From assembly GCA_018819165.1 (NCBI GenBank), contig JAHJQP010000087.1, positions 1 through 8,849 on the forward strand: a stretch of DNA of 8,849 nucleotides, written 5' to 3'. This stretch comes from Pseudomonadota bacterium. GTDB taxonomy: Bacteria > Desulfobacterota > Syntrophia > Syntrophales > UBA5619. Shown piece by piece: positions 1-7,257 of the stretch. How positions within the stretch are numbered: position 1 is the first letter of the stretch; the number at the start of each line of letters is the position of its first letter. The translations under genes were made by a program, and so were the position numbers. Under the pieces are notes generated by a model. That model worked only from the letters and a program-made list of their open reading frames with translations, made no database searches and was not told the DNA's origin.

Positions 1-38
1 AAGGGTTTCGTCAAATCTCTCCGAGGAGGCAGGACGCT

Positions 39-533
39 ATGAAGGCTTTGGTCACCTACTACTCTCAGACCGGCAACACCGAGAAGCTCGCGCGCGCCAT
101 CTATGAAGCGATTCACATTGAGAAAAAACTCCTCCCCATCGAGGAACTCAAGAGCGTAGAGGGATACGACATCATCTTCGTGGGTTTTCCCGTCCAGGCC
201 CACAGCGTTCCCGCCAAGCTCCTTCCCATCTTCAAGAGCCTGCCCGGCGGACAGAAAATCGCCCTCTTCTGCACCCACGGTTCGCTCAGAAGCGGTCATC
301 TGCCCAAGCAGGCGCTGGAACACGCGATCGGCCTCTCCTCCCGGGCGAAGGTACTGGGTACCTTCGGGGTGCAGGGGCAGGTCAATCCCGAGGTCATCGA
401 CGGATTGACGAATATGTTGGAACACCGGGCTTGGGCCGAAGAGGCACAGGGAGCCTGTGACCATCCCAGCGATGCCGACCTTGCCGACGGGAAGGAATTT
501 GCACGGGGCATCCTCGCAAAAATCTATCGCTAA
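39..533 (+). CDS. Flavodoxin-like protein (FMN-binding fold)
   Basis: A 164-residue protein of flavodoxin size. The N-terminus is a first beta strand (KALVTYYS) followed by the phosphate-binding loop SQTGNT at residues 9-14, the hallmark of FMN-binding flavodoxins. A loop FPVQAHSVP at 50-58 sits where the family's second flavin-contacting loop lies, and strand IALFCTHGS at 74-82 leads to the third. The family carries FMN as a cytoplasmic electron carrier or NAD(P)H-linked reductase; the partner cannot be told from here. An AGGAGG at 24-29 sits 9 bases before the ATG and supports this start. The gene converges on alaS, with 12 bp between the stop codons, so it is not in the same operon. What lies upstream of base 1 is unknown. 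The fold assignment is fairly secure; the specific function is not. Confidence 0.85.
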   Translation: MKALVTYYSQTGNTEKLARAIYEAIHIEKKLLPIEELKSVEGYDIIFVGFPVQAHSVPAKLLPIFKSLPGGQKIALFCTHGSLRSGHLPKQALEHAIGLSSRAKVLGTFGVQGQVNPEVIDGLTNMLEHRAWAEEAQGACDHPSDADLADGKEFARGILAKIYR

Positions 534-545
534 TCTCTCCCCCCC

Positions 546-3203
546 TCAAAGGAGGTCCTTGAGTCTCTCCAAGGCCTCCTCCAGATGCTCCGGCCTCTGA
601 CCGCCGGCCTGGGCCATGTCGGGCCTACCGCCGCCGCTCCCCCCGACGAGAGGGGCGATCGACTGGATGATCTTTCCCGCATGGTACCGGTCGGTGAGGT
701 CCTTGGTAACCAGGCAAAGGAGCATCGCCTTCCCCTCCACCCGGCTCCCGAGCAGAATGATCCCGGAGCGGAGACGGTCCCGGAGCTTGTCGCCGAAGTC
801 CCGAAGCGACTTGACATCGGAGGCCTCGACCACGGTCGCCAGGACGGCAACCCCGTTGATCTGCCGGACGCGTCCCATCAGATCTCCGGAATCCTTCGCC
901 GCCATTTTGCCCTTGAGGGCCTCGTTCTCCCTCTCCAACTCGCGTTCCCGCCTGAGGTGTGTCTCCGTAGCGGCAGCCGTTCCCGCCGTCCCGGCAGTTC
1001 CCAGAAGACTGGTCTTGAACAGAGAAGCAGCCTTACGAAGCTCGCCCTCCAGTTGCTGCACATAGGCAACGGCCCCTCTCCCCGTTAGCGCCTCGATCCG
1101 GCGGACGCCGGCGGCAATGGAGAACTCATGGACAATCTTGAGGAAACCGATCTCGCCCGTCCTCCGCACGTGCGTCCCCCCGCAGAGCTCCCGGCTGAAC
1201 TCGCCCATCTCGATGACGCGGACCGTCTCCCCGTATCTCTCGTCGAAGACCGCTGTCGCCCCGGTCTTCATCGCGTCCGCAAGCGGAAGAACCTCGGTCG
1301 ACACGGGAACATTGGCGCTGATCATCCGGTTGGCCTCGATCTCGATCCTCGCGAGTTCCTCCTCCCCGATCCTTGAGAAATGGGTGAAATCGAAGCGGAG
1401 GCGGTCGGCGTTCACCAGGGAGCCGGACTGCTTGACGTGCTCCCCGAGGACCTTCTTCAGGGCGGCCTGGAGGATGTGGGTGCCAGAGTGGTTGGCCTCC
1501 GTCTCGCGGCGGGTCTCGTCGTACACTTGCAGACCGACGGTATCCCCATTCCGTAAGTTTCCGCTTTGGAGTTTGCCGACATGGGTGATGAGGTTGTCGA
1601 GGGGTCTTTTCGCATCCGACACTTGGAAGATGGCGCCCTCCTTGCTTACAATCACGCCGGTATCGCCGACCTGGCCGCCAGTCTCCCCGTAGAAGGGGGT
1701 TTTCGCGACGATCACCTCCGCCTCGTCACCCTCGCCGATCTCAACCACCGGCTGACCCTTCTTCAAGATGGCCATCACCTGTGAAGTCCCCTTCGTTACC
1801 CCCTCGTATCCGACAAACTCCGTGGCGATCCCCTCGATGGAGAGGCGGTGATAGACCTCGGAGACGGCCTCCTGACCGCTCCCCTTCCACGATTCCCGCG
1901 CTTTCTCCCGCTGGGCAGACATCGCCTTCTCAAAGCCATCCATGTCGAGGGAAAGGCTGTCCTTCCGGACGATGTCGGCCGTCAGGTCGGCGGGGAAACC
2001 AAAGGTGTCGTAGAGCTTGAAGACGATATCGCCGGGGATGACATGCCCGCCCGCCTCCTTCAGGACCGCCACTTCCTCCTGGAGGATCTTAAGCCCGGCG
2101 TCGAGGGTCTCGATGAAACGCTCTTCCTCGCTCTCCACAACCTTCCGGATAAAGGAAGCCCTCTCGACGAGATCCGGGTAGGCGCCCTTCATCTGGTCGA
2201 TTACGACCGCGGCCACCTCGTGGAGAAAGGGCCGGTTCAGGCCGAGCAGCTTCCCGTGGCGCGCCGCCCGGCGGAGGATTCTCCGGAGGACATAGCCGCG
2301 TCCCTCGTTGCCGGGGAGAACGCCGTCGCCGATGAGAAAGGTCACCGCCCGGCTGTGATCGGCGATGACACGGATGGAGATGTCATCCTCCTCGTCTTGT
2401 TTGTAGGTCCGGCCGCTGATTTTTTCGATGAAACGGATGATGCCGGTGAAGAGGTCGGAGTCGTAGTTGCTTGTCACCCCCTGAATAACGGCAGCCAGGC
2501 GCTCCAGCCCCATTCCCGTATCGATGTTCGGTTTCGGCAGGGGGGTCAGCTTCCCGGAGGCGTCCCGGTCGAACTGGGTGAAGACGAGGTTCCAGATCTC
2601 GAGGTGGCGGTCGCATTCGCACTCCACGTTGCAGGAAGGTTTCCCACAGCCGGTTCCCTCCCCCTGGTCGTAGAGGATCTCGGAGCAGGGGCCGCAGGGA
2701 CCGGTCTCCCCCATCATCCAGAAGTTGTTCTTCTCCCCCATGCGGACGATCCTCTCCGCGGGGATCCCCATCCCGTCGTGCCAGATCCGGAAGGCCTCGT
2801 CGTCGTCCTGATAGATCGTGATCCAGAGCTTTTCCTTCGGCAGGCCCATGACGCCGGTGAGGTATTCCCACGCCCAGGCGATCGTCTCCTTCTTGAAGTA
2901 ATCCCCGAAGGAGAAGTTTCCCAGCATCTCGAAGAACGTATGGTGGCGCGCCGTGACCCCCACGTTCTCCAGATCGTTGTGCTTCCCGCCCGCCCGAACG
3001 CACTTCTGCGAGGTCACCGCCCGGTGGTATCCCCTGTCCTCCAGTCCCAGGAAACTGTTCTTGAACTGCACCATCCCGGCATTGGTAAAAAGGAGTGTCG
3101 GGTCGTCCTTTGGGACCAGGGAGGAACTCGCCACCCGCACATGACCCTTTCCCTCGAAAAACCTCAAGAAATTCTCCCTGATCTCACTCCCCGTCATCGT
3201 CAT
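546..3203 (-). CDS. alaS: Alanine--tRNA ligase (AlaRS)
   Basis: Charges tRNA-Ala with alanine in the cytoplasm and hydrolyses mischarged Ser/Gly-tRNA-Ala. At 885 residues it is full length (E. coli about 876). The class II aminoacylation core occupies roughly 1-250, with the conserved N-terminus (SSSLVPKDDPTLLFTNAGM) and HHTFFEMLGNFSFGDYF at 87-103. An extra cysteine cluster (C187, C191, C195, C197) lies before the conserved LEIWNLVF, as in many AlaRS. The editing domain carries the zinc ligands H572/H576 (NHSGTHIL) and C674/H678 (CGGTH). A coiled-coil region at about 745-770 leads to the C-Ala domain with glycine-rich GGSGGGRPDMAQAGG at 854-868. A low-complexity Gly-Thr-Ala repeat lies at 735-743. 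The start overlaps the recX 3' end by 20 nt. GAGG lies 3 nt before the first ATG; a second ATG two codons in (3197) is equally possible. Confidence 0.98.
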   Translation of the reverse strand: MTMTGSEIRENFLRFFEGKGHVRVASSSLVPKDDPTLLFTNAGMVQFKNSFLGLEDRGYHRAVTSQKCVRAGGKHNDLENVGVTARHHTFFEMLGNFSFGDYFKKETIAWAWEYLTGVMGLPKEKLWITIYQDDDEAFRIWHDGMGIPAERIVRMGEKNNFWMMGETGPCGPCSEILYDQGEGTGCGKPSCNVECECDRHLEIWNLVFTQFDRDASGKLTPLPKPNIDTGMGLERLAAVIQGVTSNYDSDLFTGIIRFIEKISGRTYKQDEEDDISIRVIADHSRAVTFLIGDGVLPGNEGRGYVLRRILRRAARHGKLLGLNRPFLHEVAAVVIDQMKGAYPDLVERASFIRKVVESEEERFIETLDAGLKILQEEVAVLKEAGGHVIPGDIVFKLYDTFGFPADLTADIVRKDSLSLDMDGFEKAMSAQREKARESWKGSGQEAVSEVYHRLSIEGIATEFVGYEGVTKGTSQVMAILKKGQPVVEIGEGDEAEVIVAKTPFYGETGGQVGDTGVIVSKEGAIFQVSDAKRPLDNLITHVGKLQSGNLRNGDTVGLQVYDETRRETEANHSGTHILQAALKKVLGEHVKQSGSLVNADRLRFDFTHFSRIGEEELARIEIEANRMISANVPVSTEVLPLADAMKTGATAVFDERYGETVRVIEMGEFSRELCGGTHVRRTGEIGFLKIVHEFSIAAGVRRIEALTGRGAVAYVQQLEGELRKAASLFKTSLLGTAGTAGTAAATETHLRRERELERENEALKGKMAAKDSGDLMGRVRQINGVAVLATVVEASDVKSLRDFGDKLRDRLRSGIILLGSRVEGKAMLLCLVTKDLTDRYHAGKIIQSIAPLVGGSGGGRPDMAQAGGQRPEHLEEALERLKDLL

Positions 3204-3684
3204 GAACCTCTTCCCCTTCCGATCCTTTCAATTTCTTAAAAATGAGGCCCGCGGGAAACCCCTTCCCCGCCAGACTCCTTGCCAATCTTGTCTTTTGGCG
3301 GTCGTCCATCGCTGCGACCGCCATTCCCTTTACCTTTTTCCTGATCAGCCGGCCGATCGCCTCCTCCTCGCTGATCTCCCCGCGGATCTCCCCGATCACC
3401 TCACGGGAGAGCTCTTCGGGTATCCCGCGCTCCTGCAGGTCGAAGACGATCCGGCGATTTCCCGCAAGGCGGTTGACGGCGAGCTCCCGCACCCGCTGCC
3501 GGGCATAATTCCCGTCGTCCAGATAGCCGAGTCCCCGGCACCTCTCGACGACCCGGGCGATCACCGACTCTGCAAAACCGCCCTGCCTGAGTTTTGCACG
3601 CAATTCCTTCTCGCTGTGCGCACGGAGGGCAAGGAGCCGATAGGCCTTCTTTTCGGCCTTTGCAAGGAGAAGGTCTTCCGCCAT
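3184..3684 (-). CDS. recX: Regulatory protein RecX
   Basis: A 166-residue, all-helical, charged protein in the expected place directly after recA. RecX proteins bind RecA filaments and modulate (usually inhibit) recombinase and coprotease activity. The family signature of tandem three-helix repeats is visible: A-x-R-LL-x-RAHSEKELRAKLRQGGF at about 15-37, then VVERCRGLGYLDDGNYAR at 45-62, a second repeat around R83-I99, and a final repeat near LARSLAGKGFPAGLIFKKL (133-151). The C-terminal tail is acidic (EGEEVHDDDGE). The ATG follows the recA TAG with no intervening base, so translation is probably coupled; a purine stretch (AAGGAAGAG) in the end of recA could act as ribosome binding site. The last codons overlap the start of alaS in another frame. 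Confidence 0.93.
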   Translation of the reverse strand: MAEDLLLAKAEKKAYRLLALRAHSEKELRAKLRQGGFAESVIARVVERCRGLGYLDDGNYARQRVRELAVNRLAGNRRIVFDLQERGIPEELSREVIGEIRGEISEEEAIGRLIRKKVKGMAVAAMDDRQKTRLARSLAGKGFPAGLIFKKLKGSEGEEVHDDDGE

Positions 3685-4710
3685 CTACTTCTGCTCTTCC
3701 TTTGCCGCCTTCGGCTTCATCCCGAGCTTCTCGCGGACCTCCGCCTCGACCTGCGCCAGGACATCCCCGTTTTCCTTGAGGAAGGTCCGGGTGTTGTCCC
3801 GCCCCTGGCCGAGGCGCTCCCCCTTGTAGGAGTACCAGGCGCCGCTCTTCTCTATTATGCCATGATCGGCCGCGAGATCCAGGACATCACCCTCCTTCGA
3901 GATACCCTCGCCGAAGATGATGTCGAATTCCGTCTCCCGGAAAGGGGGCGCCACCTTGTTCTTGACGACCTTCACCCGGGTCCTGAAACCGATCACATCC
4001 TGTCCCAGCTTGAGCGCGCTGACCTTCCGGATATCCAAGCGCATCGACGAGTAGAACTTCAGGGCGTTCCCGCCAGTGGTCGTCTCGGGATTGCCGAAGA
4101 AAACGCCGATCTTCATCCGGAGCTGATTGATGAAGATCACAGTCGTCTTCGATTTGCTGATGCTCCCCGTCAGTTTCCGGAGGGCCTGAGACATGAGGCG
4201 CGCCTGGAGCCCCATCTGGGCGTCTCCCATCTCCCCCTCGAGCTCGGCCTTGGGAACGAGGGCGGCCACAGAATCGACGACGAGGACGTCCAGCGCCCCG
4301 CTCCGGACGAGGGTCTCGGCGATCTCGAGCGCCTGCTCCCCCGTGTCGGGCTGGGAGATGAGGAGGTCATCCGTGTTGACGCCGATCTTCCGCGCGTAAG
4401 TGACGTCGAGGGCGTGCTCTGCATCGATGAAGGCCGCCAGCCCGTTCTGCTTCTGAGCCTCGGCCACGATATGGAGGGCAAGGGTGGTCTTCCCGCCCGA
4501 TTCCGGTCCGAAGATCTCGACGACCCTCCCCCGGGGAACCCCGCCGGTCCCGAGCGCCATATCGAGGCTGATCGATCCCGTCGAGATGGCAGGAATGTCG
4601 GAGATCATCTCCCCGCCGCCCAGCCGCATGATCGCACCTTTTCCAAACTGCCTCTCGATCTGGGTAATCGCCAATTCGACCGCTTTTTCTCTGTCCGCAT
4701 CCGTTCCCAT
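3685..4710 (-). CDS. recA: Recombinase RecA
   Basis: ATP-dependent DNA strand-exchange protein and SOS coprotease, 341 residues. Walker A is GPESGGKTT at 68-76 and Walker B is VLVVDS at 142-147. The catalytic glutamate is E98 (DAEHA). The DNA-binding loop L2 region (FINQLRMKIGVFFGNPETTTGG) begins at about residue 193. The C-terminal domain ends in a short mixed-charge tail (KPKAAKEEQK) rather than the strongly acidic tail of E. coli RecA. I chose the ATG at 4710 because GGAGGTG lies just upstream and the protein then begins like other RecAs (DREKAVELAITQIERQFGKG). An in-frame extension to 4806 would run through the end of thpR and has no family counterpart. It lies 62 bp after thpR. No GAAC-N4-GTTC LexA box is visible in that gap. 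Confidence 0.99.
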   Translation of the reverse strand: MGTDADREKAVELAITQIERQFGKGAIMRLGGGEMISDIPAISTGSISLDMALGTGGVPRGRVVEIFGPESGGKTTLALHIVAEAQKQNGLAAFIDAEHALDVTYARKIGVNTDDLLISQPDTGEQALEIAETLVRSGALDVLVVDSVAALVPKAELEGEMGDAQMGLQARLMSQALRKLTGSISKSKTTVIFINQLRMKIGVFFGNPETTTGGNALKFYSSMRLDIRKVSALKLGQDVIGFRTRVKVVKNKVAPPFRETEFDIIFGEGISKEGDVLDLAADHGIIEKSGAWYSYKGERLGQGRDNTRTFLKENGDVLAQVEAEVREKLGMKPKAAKEEQK

Positions 4711-4772
4711 ATGCACCTCCCTTACCATCGTCCGTGGTTTCGTCCGTGTCGATCCTCTCCCCTCCGCCGGCT
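4711..4772. promoter_or_regulatory. thpR-recA spacer with recA RBS and 9-bp direct repeat
   Basis: Short spacer upstream of recA. On the minus strand it contains a strong Shine-Dalgarno GGAGGTG (4720-4714) before the recA ATG. It also contains two exact copies of TCGTCCGTG (plus-strand reading, 4728-4736 and 4740-4748) separated by 3 bp, giving a 12-bp period. No convincing -35/-10 pair and no terminator hairpin are visible, so recA is probably at least partly read through from upstream. Whether the repeat binds a regulator is unknown. Confidence 0.5.
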
Positions 4773-5366
4773 TCATGCGCTGCCCTGCCCCGCAAAGGGA
4801 TACCACGCGAGCCGTGTGTAGACGGCGCCCCGAGGCGTCAGATCGCTTTTAAACAGTCCAAGGCCGGAAGCGGAAAACTCTCCCACCGCATAAGATTCCC
4901 CTTTTTCCAGAACCCCCGCCAGACCGATCAGCCCCCTGGGGGACTTGATCCGTCCCAGGGTCAGATGCGGCCGGAAAGGCCGCTCCTCCCGGGGAAAGCC
5001 GATTGTCTCGAGCGCCCGCTCCAGCTCTTTCTGAAAAGCGATGAGCCTCTCCACATCGCCGTTCATCCCCAGATAGACGACCCGTGGCCGGTGTGGATCG
5101 GGGAAGGCGCCCGTCCCGCCGATCGTCAGGACCAGCGGCAGGCTTCCCGCCGCTATCTTCTCCACGACTGCCGAGATATTCACCACATCGTCCTCGGAGA
5201 TGTTGCCGAAAAATTTCAGAGTGAGATGTATCCCTTCCGGTCTGGTCCAGCGAACATCACCGCGGATGATCTTCCTGAGACGGAGCTGCACCGCCTCGAT
5301 GCCCCCCCGGATACTCCCCGGCGTATCCAGCGCCAGAAAAGAGCGGATCGTCCTTTCATCCGTCAA
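4773..5366 (-). CDS. thpR: RNA 2',3'-cyclic phosphodiesterase (LigT/ThpR, 2H family)
   Basis: A 197-residue member of the 2H phosphoesterase superfamily, which opens RNA 2',3'-cyclic phosphates and historically was named a 2'-5' RNA ligase. Both catalytic HxTx motifs are present and well spaced: HLTL at 47-50 (GIHLTLKFFG) and HLTL at 134-137 (FRPHLTLGRI). Other family marks are the opening RSFLALDTP and FPDPHRPRVVYLG at 88-100. The start is TTG at 5366: it has an AGAGGTGA ribosome binding site 7 nt upstream, no ATG or GTG fits in frame, and the TTG overlaps the cinA stop codon as TTGA. It belongs to the pgpA-cinA-thpR-recA run; a direct role in recombination is not implied by the sequence. 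Confidence 0.94.
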   Translation of the reverse strand: MTDERTIRSFLALDTPGSIRGGIEAVQLRLRKIIRGDVRWTRPEGIHLTLKFFGNISEDDVVNISAVVEKIAAGSLPLVLTIGGTGAFPDPHRPRVVYLGMNGDVERLIAFQKELERALETIGFPREERPFRPHLTLGRIKSPRGLIGLAGVLEKGESYAVGEFSASGLGLFKSDLTPRGAVYTRLAWYPFAGQGSA

Positions 5367-6616
5367 GAGTTCACCTCTCCCGTCAAATACCGCCAGAGAA
5401 TCAGGAGGGCGGCCTGGGAGGCAACGATCTTGTTCCGCCGCCGCTCCCAGTGGAAGGCATGGTGACGGCAGGCGATCATCCCCCCATCGGCGAGGGCTAT
5501 ATAGACCGTCCCCACCGGCTTCGACTCCGTGCCGCCGGAAGGACCCGCAATCCCCGTCACGGCAAGCCCCAGATCGGTCGCGGCCATGTTCCGGACCCCC
5601 TCCGCCATGAGACGCGCCGTCTCGGCGCTCACCGCGCCGTGCTCCCGGATCACCGGTTCCGGAACGCCGAGGAGGGCGGTTTTGGCCGCATTGCTGTAAG
5701 TCACGACCCCCCGTTCGAGAAACACCGAACTCCCCGGAATGTCCGTGAGACGGTCCGTTATCAGGCCACCCGTGCAGGACTCCGCCACGGCGAGAGTGAG
5801 ACGCCTCTCCGTCATCAGCCCGGCGATGTTCCCTGCGAGCGTCTCCTGACCCCTTGCAAAGATATATTTCCCGAGTCTCGCCTCCACCCGCACCCCCGCC
5901 TCCCGGAGCTTCTCCCCGGCCTCCTCCGCAGACGCGGTCCGCGCCGTGAGGACGAGGTGATTTTCCGGAAAGTTCGGGTAGAAACCGATTGCGACCCCCA
6001 GATCCGCGAGATTCGCGTCGGCCATCGCCGCACCCACCGCCGCCTCGGGGAGCCCGAAGAGCTTGAAGGTGGCCGTCTCCGCATGGAGCGCCGCTTCCGG
6101 AAACTCCCTCCTAAGAAGGGGAATCACCCCTTCCTCCAGCATTCTGAGGGCCTCGGCGGGAACGCCCGGAATGACCGCGACGACCCGTCCTTCCCGTCTC
6201 AGGGCAAAGCCGGCCGCTGTTCCCGCGGGATTCGCCATGATCTCCGCCCCTTCCGGGAAGAGGGCCTGCTTGGCGTTGTTCTCCGTCCAGGCGAGGCGTC
6301 GTTTCTCGAATATTCCCCGGATATGCGCAAGAATGGCTTCATCCGTGCGCAGAGCCAGGCCGAAGGCCCGGGCGACGGCCTCCGTTGTGATGTCGTCGGC
6401 CGTGGGACCAAGGCCGCCGGTCAAGATCACCGCCTCGGCGCGCATGAGCAGATAGTCGAGTGCAGCGCGGATCACGCCGGCGTCATCGCCCACGGAGACT
6501 ATCCCCGCAACAGGCCAGCCCTGCACCTGCATGGCGCGGGCAATCATGGAGGAATTAGTATCCTGTATCCGGCCGCTCGTCAATTCATTTCCGATCGTCA
6601 ATATACCAATTATCAT
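5363..6616 (-). CDS. cinA: CinA-like protein: MoCF-type domain plus NMN deamidase (PncC)
   Basis: A 417-residue two-domain protein. The N-terminal MoaB/MogA-like domain (about 1-165) has IGNELTSG (8-15) and the family motif TGGLGPTADD at 66-75. The C-terminal CinA/PncC domain (about 255-410) carries ESCTGG with putative nucleophile S280, and YSNAAK containing Y307 and K312, matching the Ser/Tyr/Lys residues of characterised NMN amidohydrolases. It ends with TGIAGPSGGTESKPVGTVYIAL. PncC converts nicotinamide mononucleotide to nicotinate mononucleotide, recycling the NMN released by NAD-dependent DNA ligase. The ATG at 6616 is preferred because it gives the standard spacing to IGxEL; an in-frame GTG at 6628 would add four residues. 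The stop overlaps the thpR start. In streptococci cinA is joined to recA under competence control, but nothing here shows competence regulation. Confidence 0.95.
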   Translation of the reverse strand: MIIGILTIGNELTSGRIQDTNSSMIARAMQVQGWPVAGIVSVGDDAGVIRAALDYLLMRAEAVILTGGLGPTADDITTEAVARAFGLALRTDEAILAHIRGIFEKRRLAWTENNAKQALFPEGAEIMANPAGTAAGFALRREGRVVAVIPGVPAEALRMLEEGVIPLLRREFPEAALHAETATFKLFGLPEAAVGAAMADANLADLGVAIGFYPNFPENHLVLTARTASAEEAGEKLREAGVRVEARLGKYIFARGQETLAGNIAGLMTERRLTLAVAESCTGGLITDRLTDIPGSSVFLERGVVTYSNAAKTALLGVPEPVIREHGAVSAETARLMAEGVRNMAATDLGLAVTGIAGPSGGTESKPVGTVYIALADGGMIACRHHAFHWERRRNKIVASQAALLILWRYLTGEVNS

Positions 6617-6749
6617 GATAAAATCCACTACCCATCCGGAGCGTCACGAAGCGTGAAATCTCCACCCTCCGGCAAGCTCAGGGGTTCAGGCTACGACATT
6701 TAATGTTCAATCAAAGCACCGGGCACATCTTCCTGTCGCCGCCGTTTTT
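6617..6749 (-). other. pgpA-cinA intergenic gap with nested inverted repeats
   Basis: 133 bp with no gene. It contains an outer inverted repeat CCGGAG (6636-6641) / CTCCGG (6667-6672) enclosing an inner perfect hairpin TCACG-AAG-CGTGA (6644-6656). A separate small palindrome ACATT-T-AATGT lies at 6696-6706. No T-run follows these structures in the minus direction, so they are not a typical terminator. The gap is long for this otherwise tightly packed operon, so it may hold a leader structure, a processing site or a small dispersed repeat. No clear promoter was found in it. Confidence 0.4.
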
Positions 6750-7208
6750 TCATATCCCCCGGAACCGCACCAGGAGCTGGAGGGCCAGATTGGCGTAGAC
6801 AGCCGCCGCCAGGTCATCCCCCACCACTCCGTATCCGCCCGGGAGCCGCTTGTGAAAGAGCCGCGCCGGAAAAGGCTTCACGATATCGAAGAGGCGGAAA
6901 AGGATGAAACCCAGCGCCACGTGGAGCGCCGTCGGCGCGATCAGAAAGAGGGCCCACTGAAAACCCGTGATCTCGTCGATCACGATGCACTGCGCATCCT
7001 TCTGCCCGAACAGTTTTTCGGCCTCCCGGGAGACATACCAGGCGAGGCAGGTGAAGGCCGCAACCGTGATCAGCCAGAGCGGCCAGGACATGGCCGAAAA
7101 GACCAGATACAGGGGGATGCCGACCAGCGTTCCCGCCGTCCCCGGCACCAGGGGCGCATACCCGCTCCCGAAGCCGGTGGCCGCAATCTTGATGAACCTT
7201 TCGTTCAG
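6750..7208 (-). CDS. pgpA: Phosphatidylglycerophosphatase A, probable CTG start
   Basis: Removes the phosphate from phosphatidylglycerophosphate to give phosphatidylglycerol at the inner membrane. With the start proposed here it has 152 residues, normal for PgpA. Family motifs are ATGFGSGYAPLVPGTAG at 10-26, IVIDE at 75-79 (acidic active-site candidates D78/E79), FDIVKPFP at 107-114 and GGYGVVGDD at 124-132. Hydrophobic segments at about 27-58 and 82-106 and near 133-147 fit a membrane protein. The nearest GTG in frame (7148) would delete the conserved GFGSGYAP motif. Upstream of it the frame is open to a TAA (about 7232-7230) with no ATG, GTG or TTG. CTG at 7208 has GAGG 6 nt upstream, so it is the best start; ATT at codon 8 is a weaker alternative. 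Confidence 0.85.
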   Translation of the reverse strand: MNERFIKIAATGFGSGYAPLVPGTAGTLVGIPLYLVFSAMSWPLWLITVAAFTCLAWYVSREAEKLFGQKDAQCIVIDEITGFQWALFLIAPTALHVALGFILFRLFDIVKPFPARLFHKRLPGGYGVVGDDLAAAVYANLALQLLVRFRGI

Positions 7209-7257
7209 GGGACACCTCTTTCCATCGGATTAGAGCGGGAAATCCTATGCTGACGGT

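Noticed and set aside
545..563. Imperfect hairpin CTCAAAGGA-GG-TCCTTGAG at the alaS 3' end as a bidirectional terminator
   Set aside because: It has a bulged base, lies within the last alaS codons and is not followed by a T-run on either strand.
4711..4806. N-terminally extended RecA starting at 4806
   Set aside because: The extension overlaps the thpR coding end, has no family counterpart, and a strong ribosome binding site sits directly before the ATG at 4710.
1848..4821. Long plus-strand open frames opposite alaS, recX and recA (1848-3239 and 3202-4821)
   Set aside because: They lie wholly antisense to well-conserved genes, show no recognisable domain, and are Pro/Leu/Asp/Arg-rich as expected for a reverse-frame shadow of high-GC coding DNA.
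5450..6703. Plus-strand open frame of about 417 codons opposite cinA
   Set aside because: Antisense shadow with Arg/Pro/His-rich composition and no motifs; cinA is clearly the real gene.
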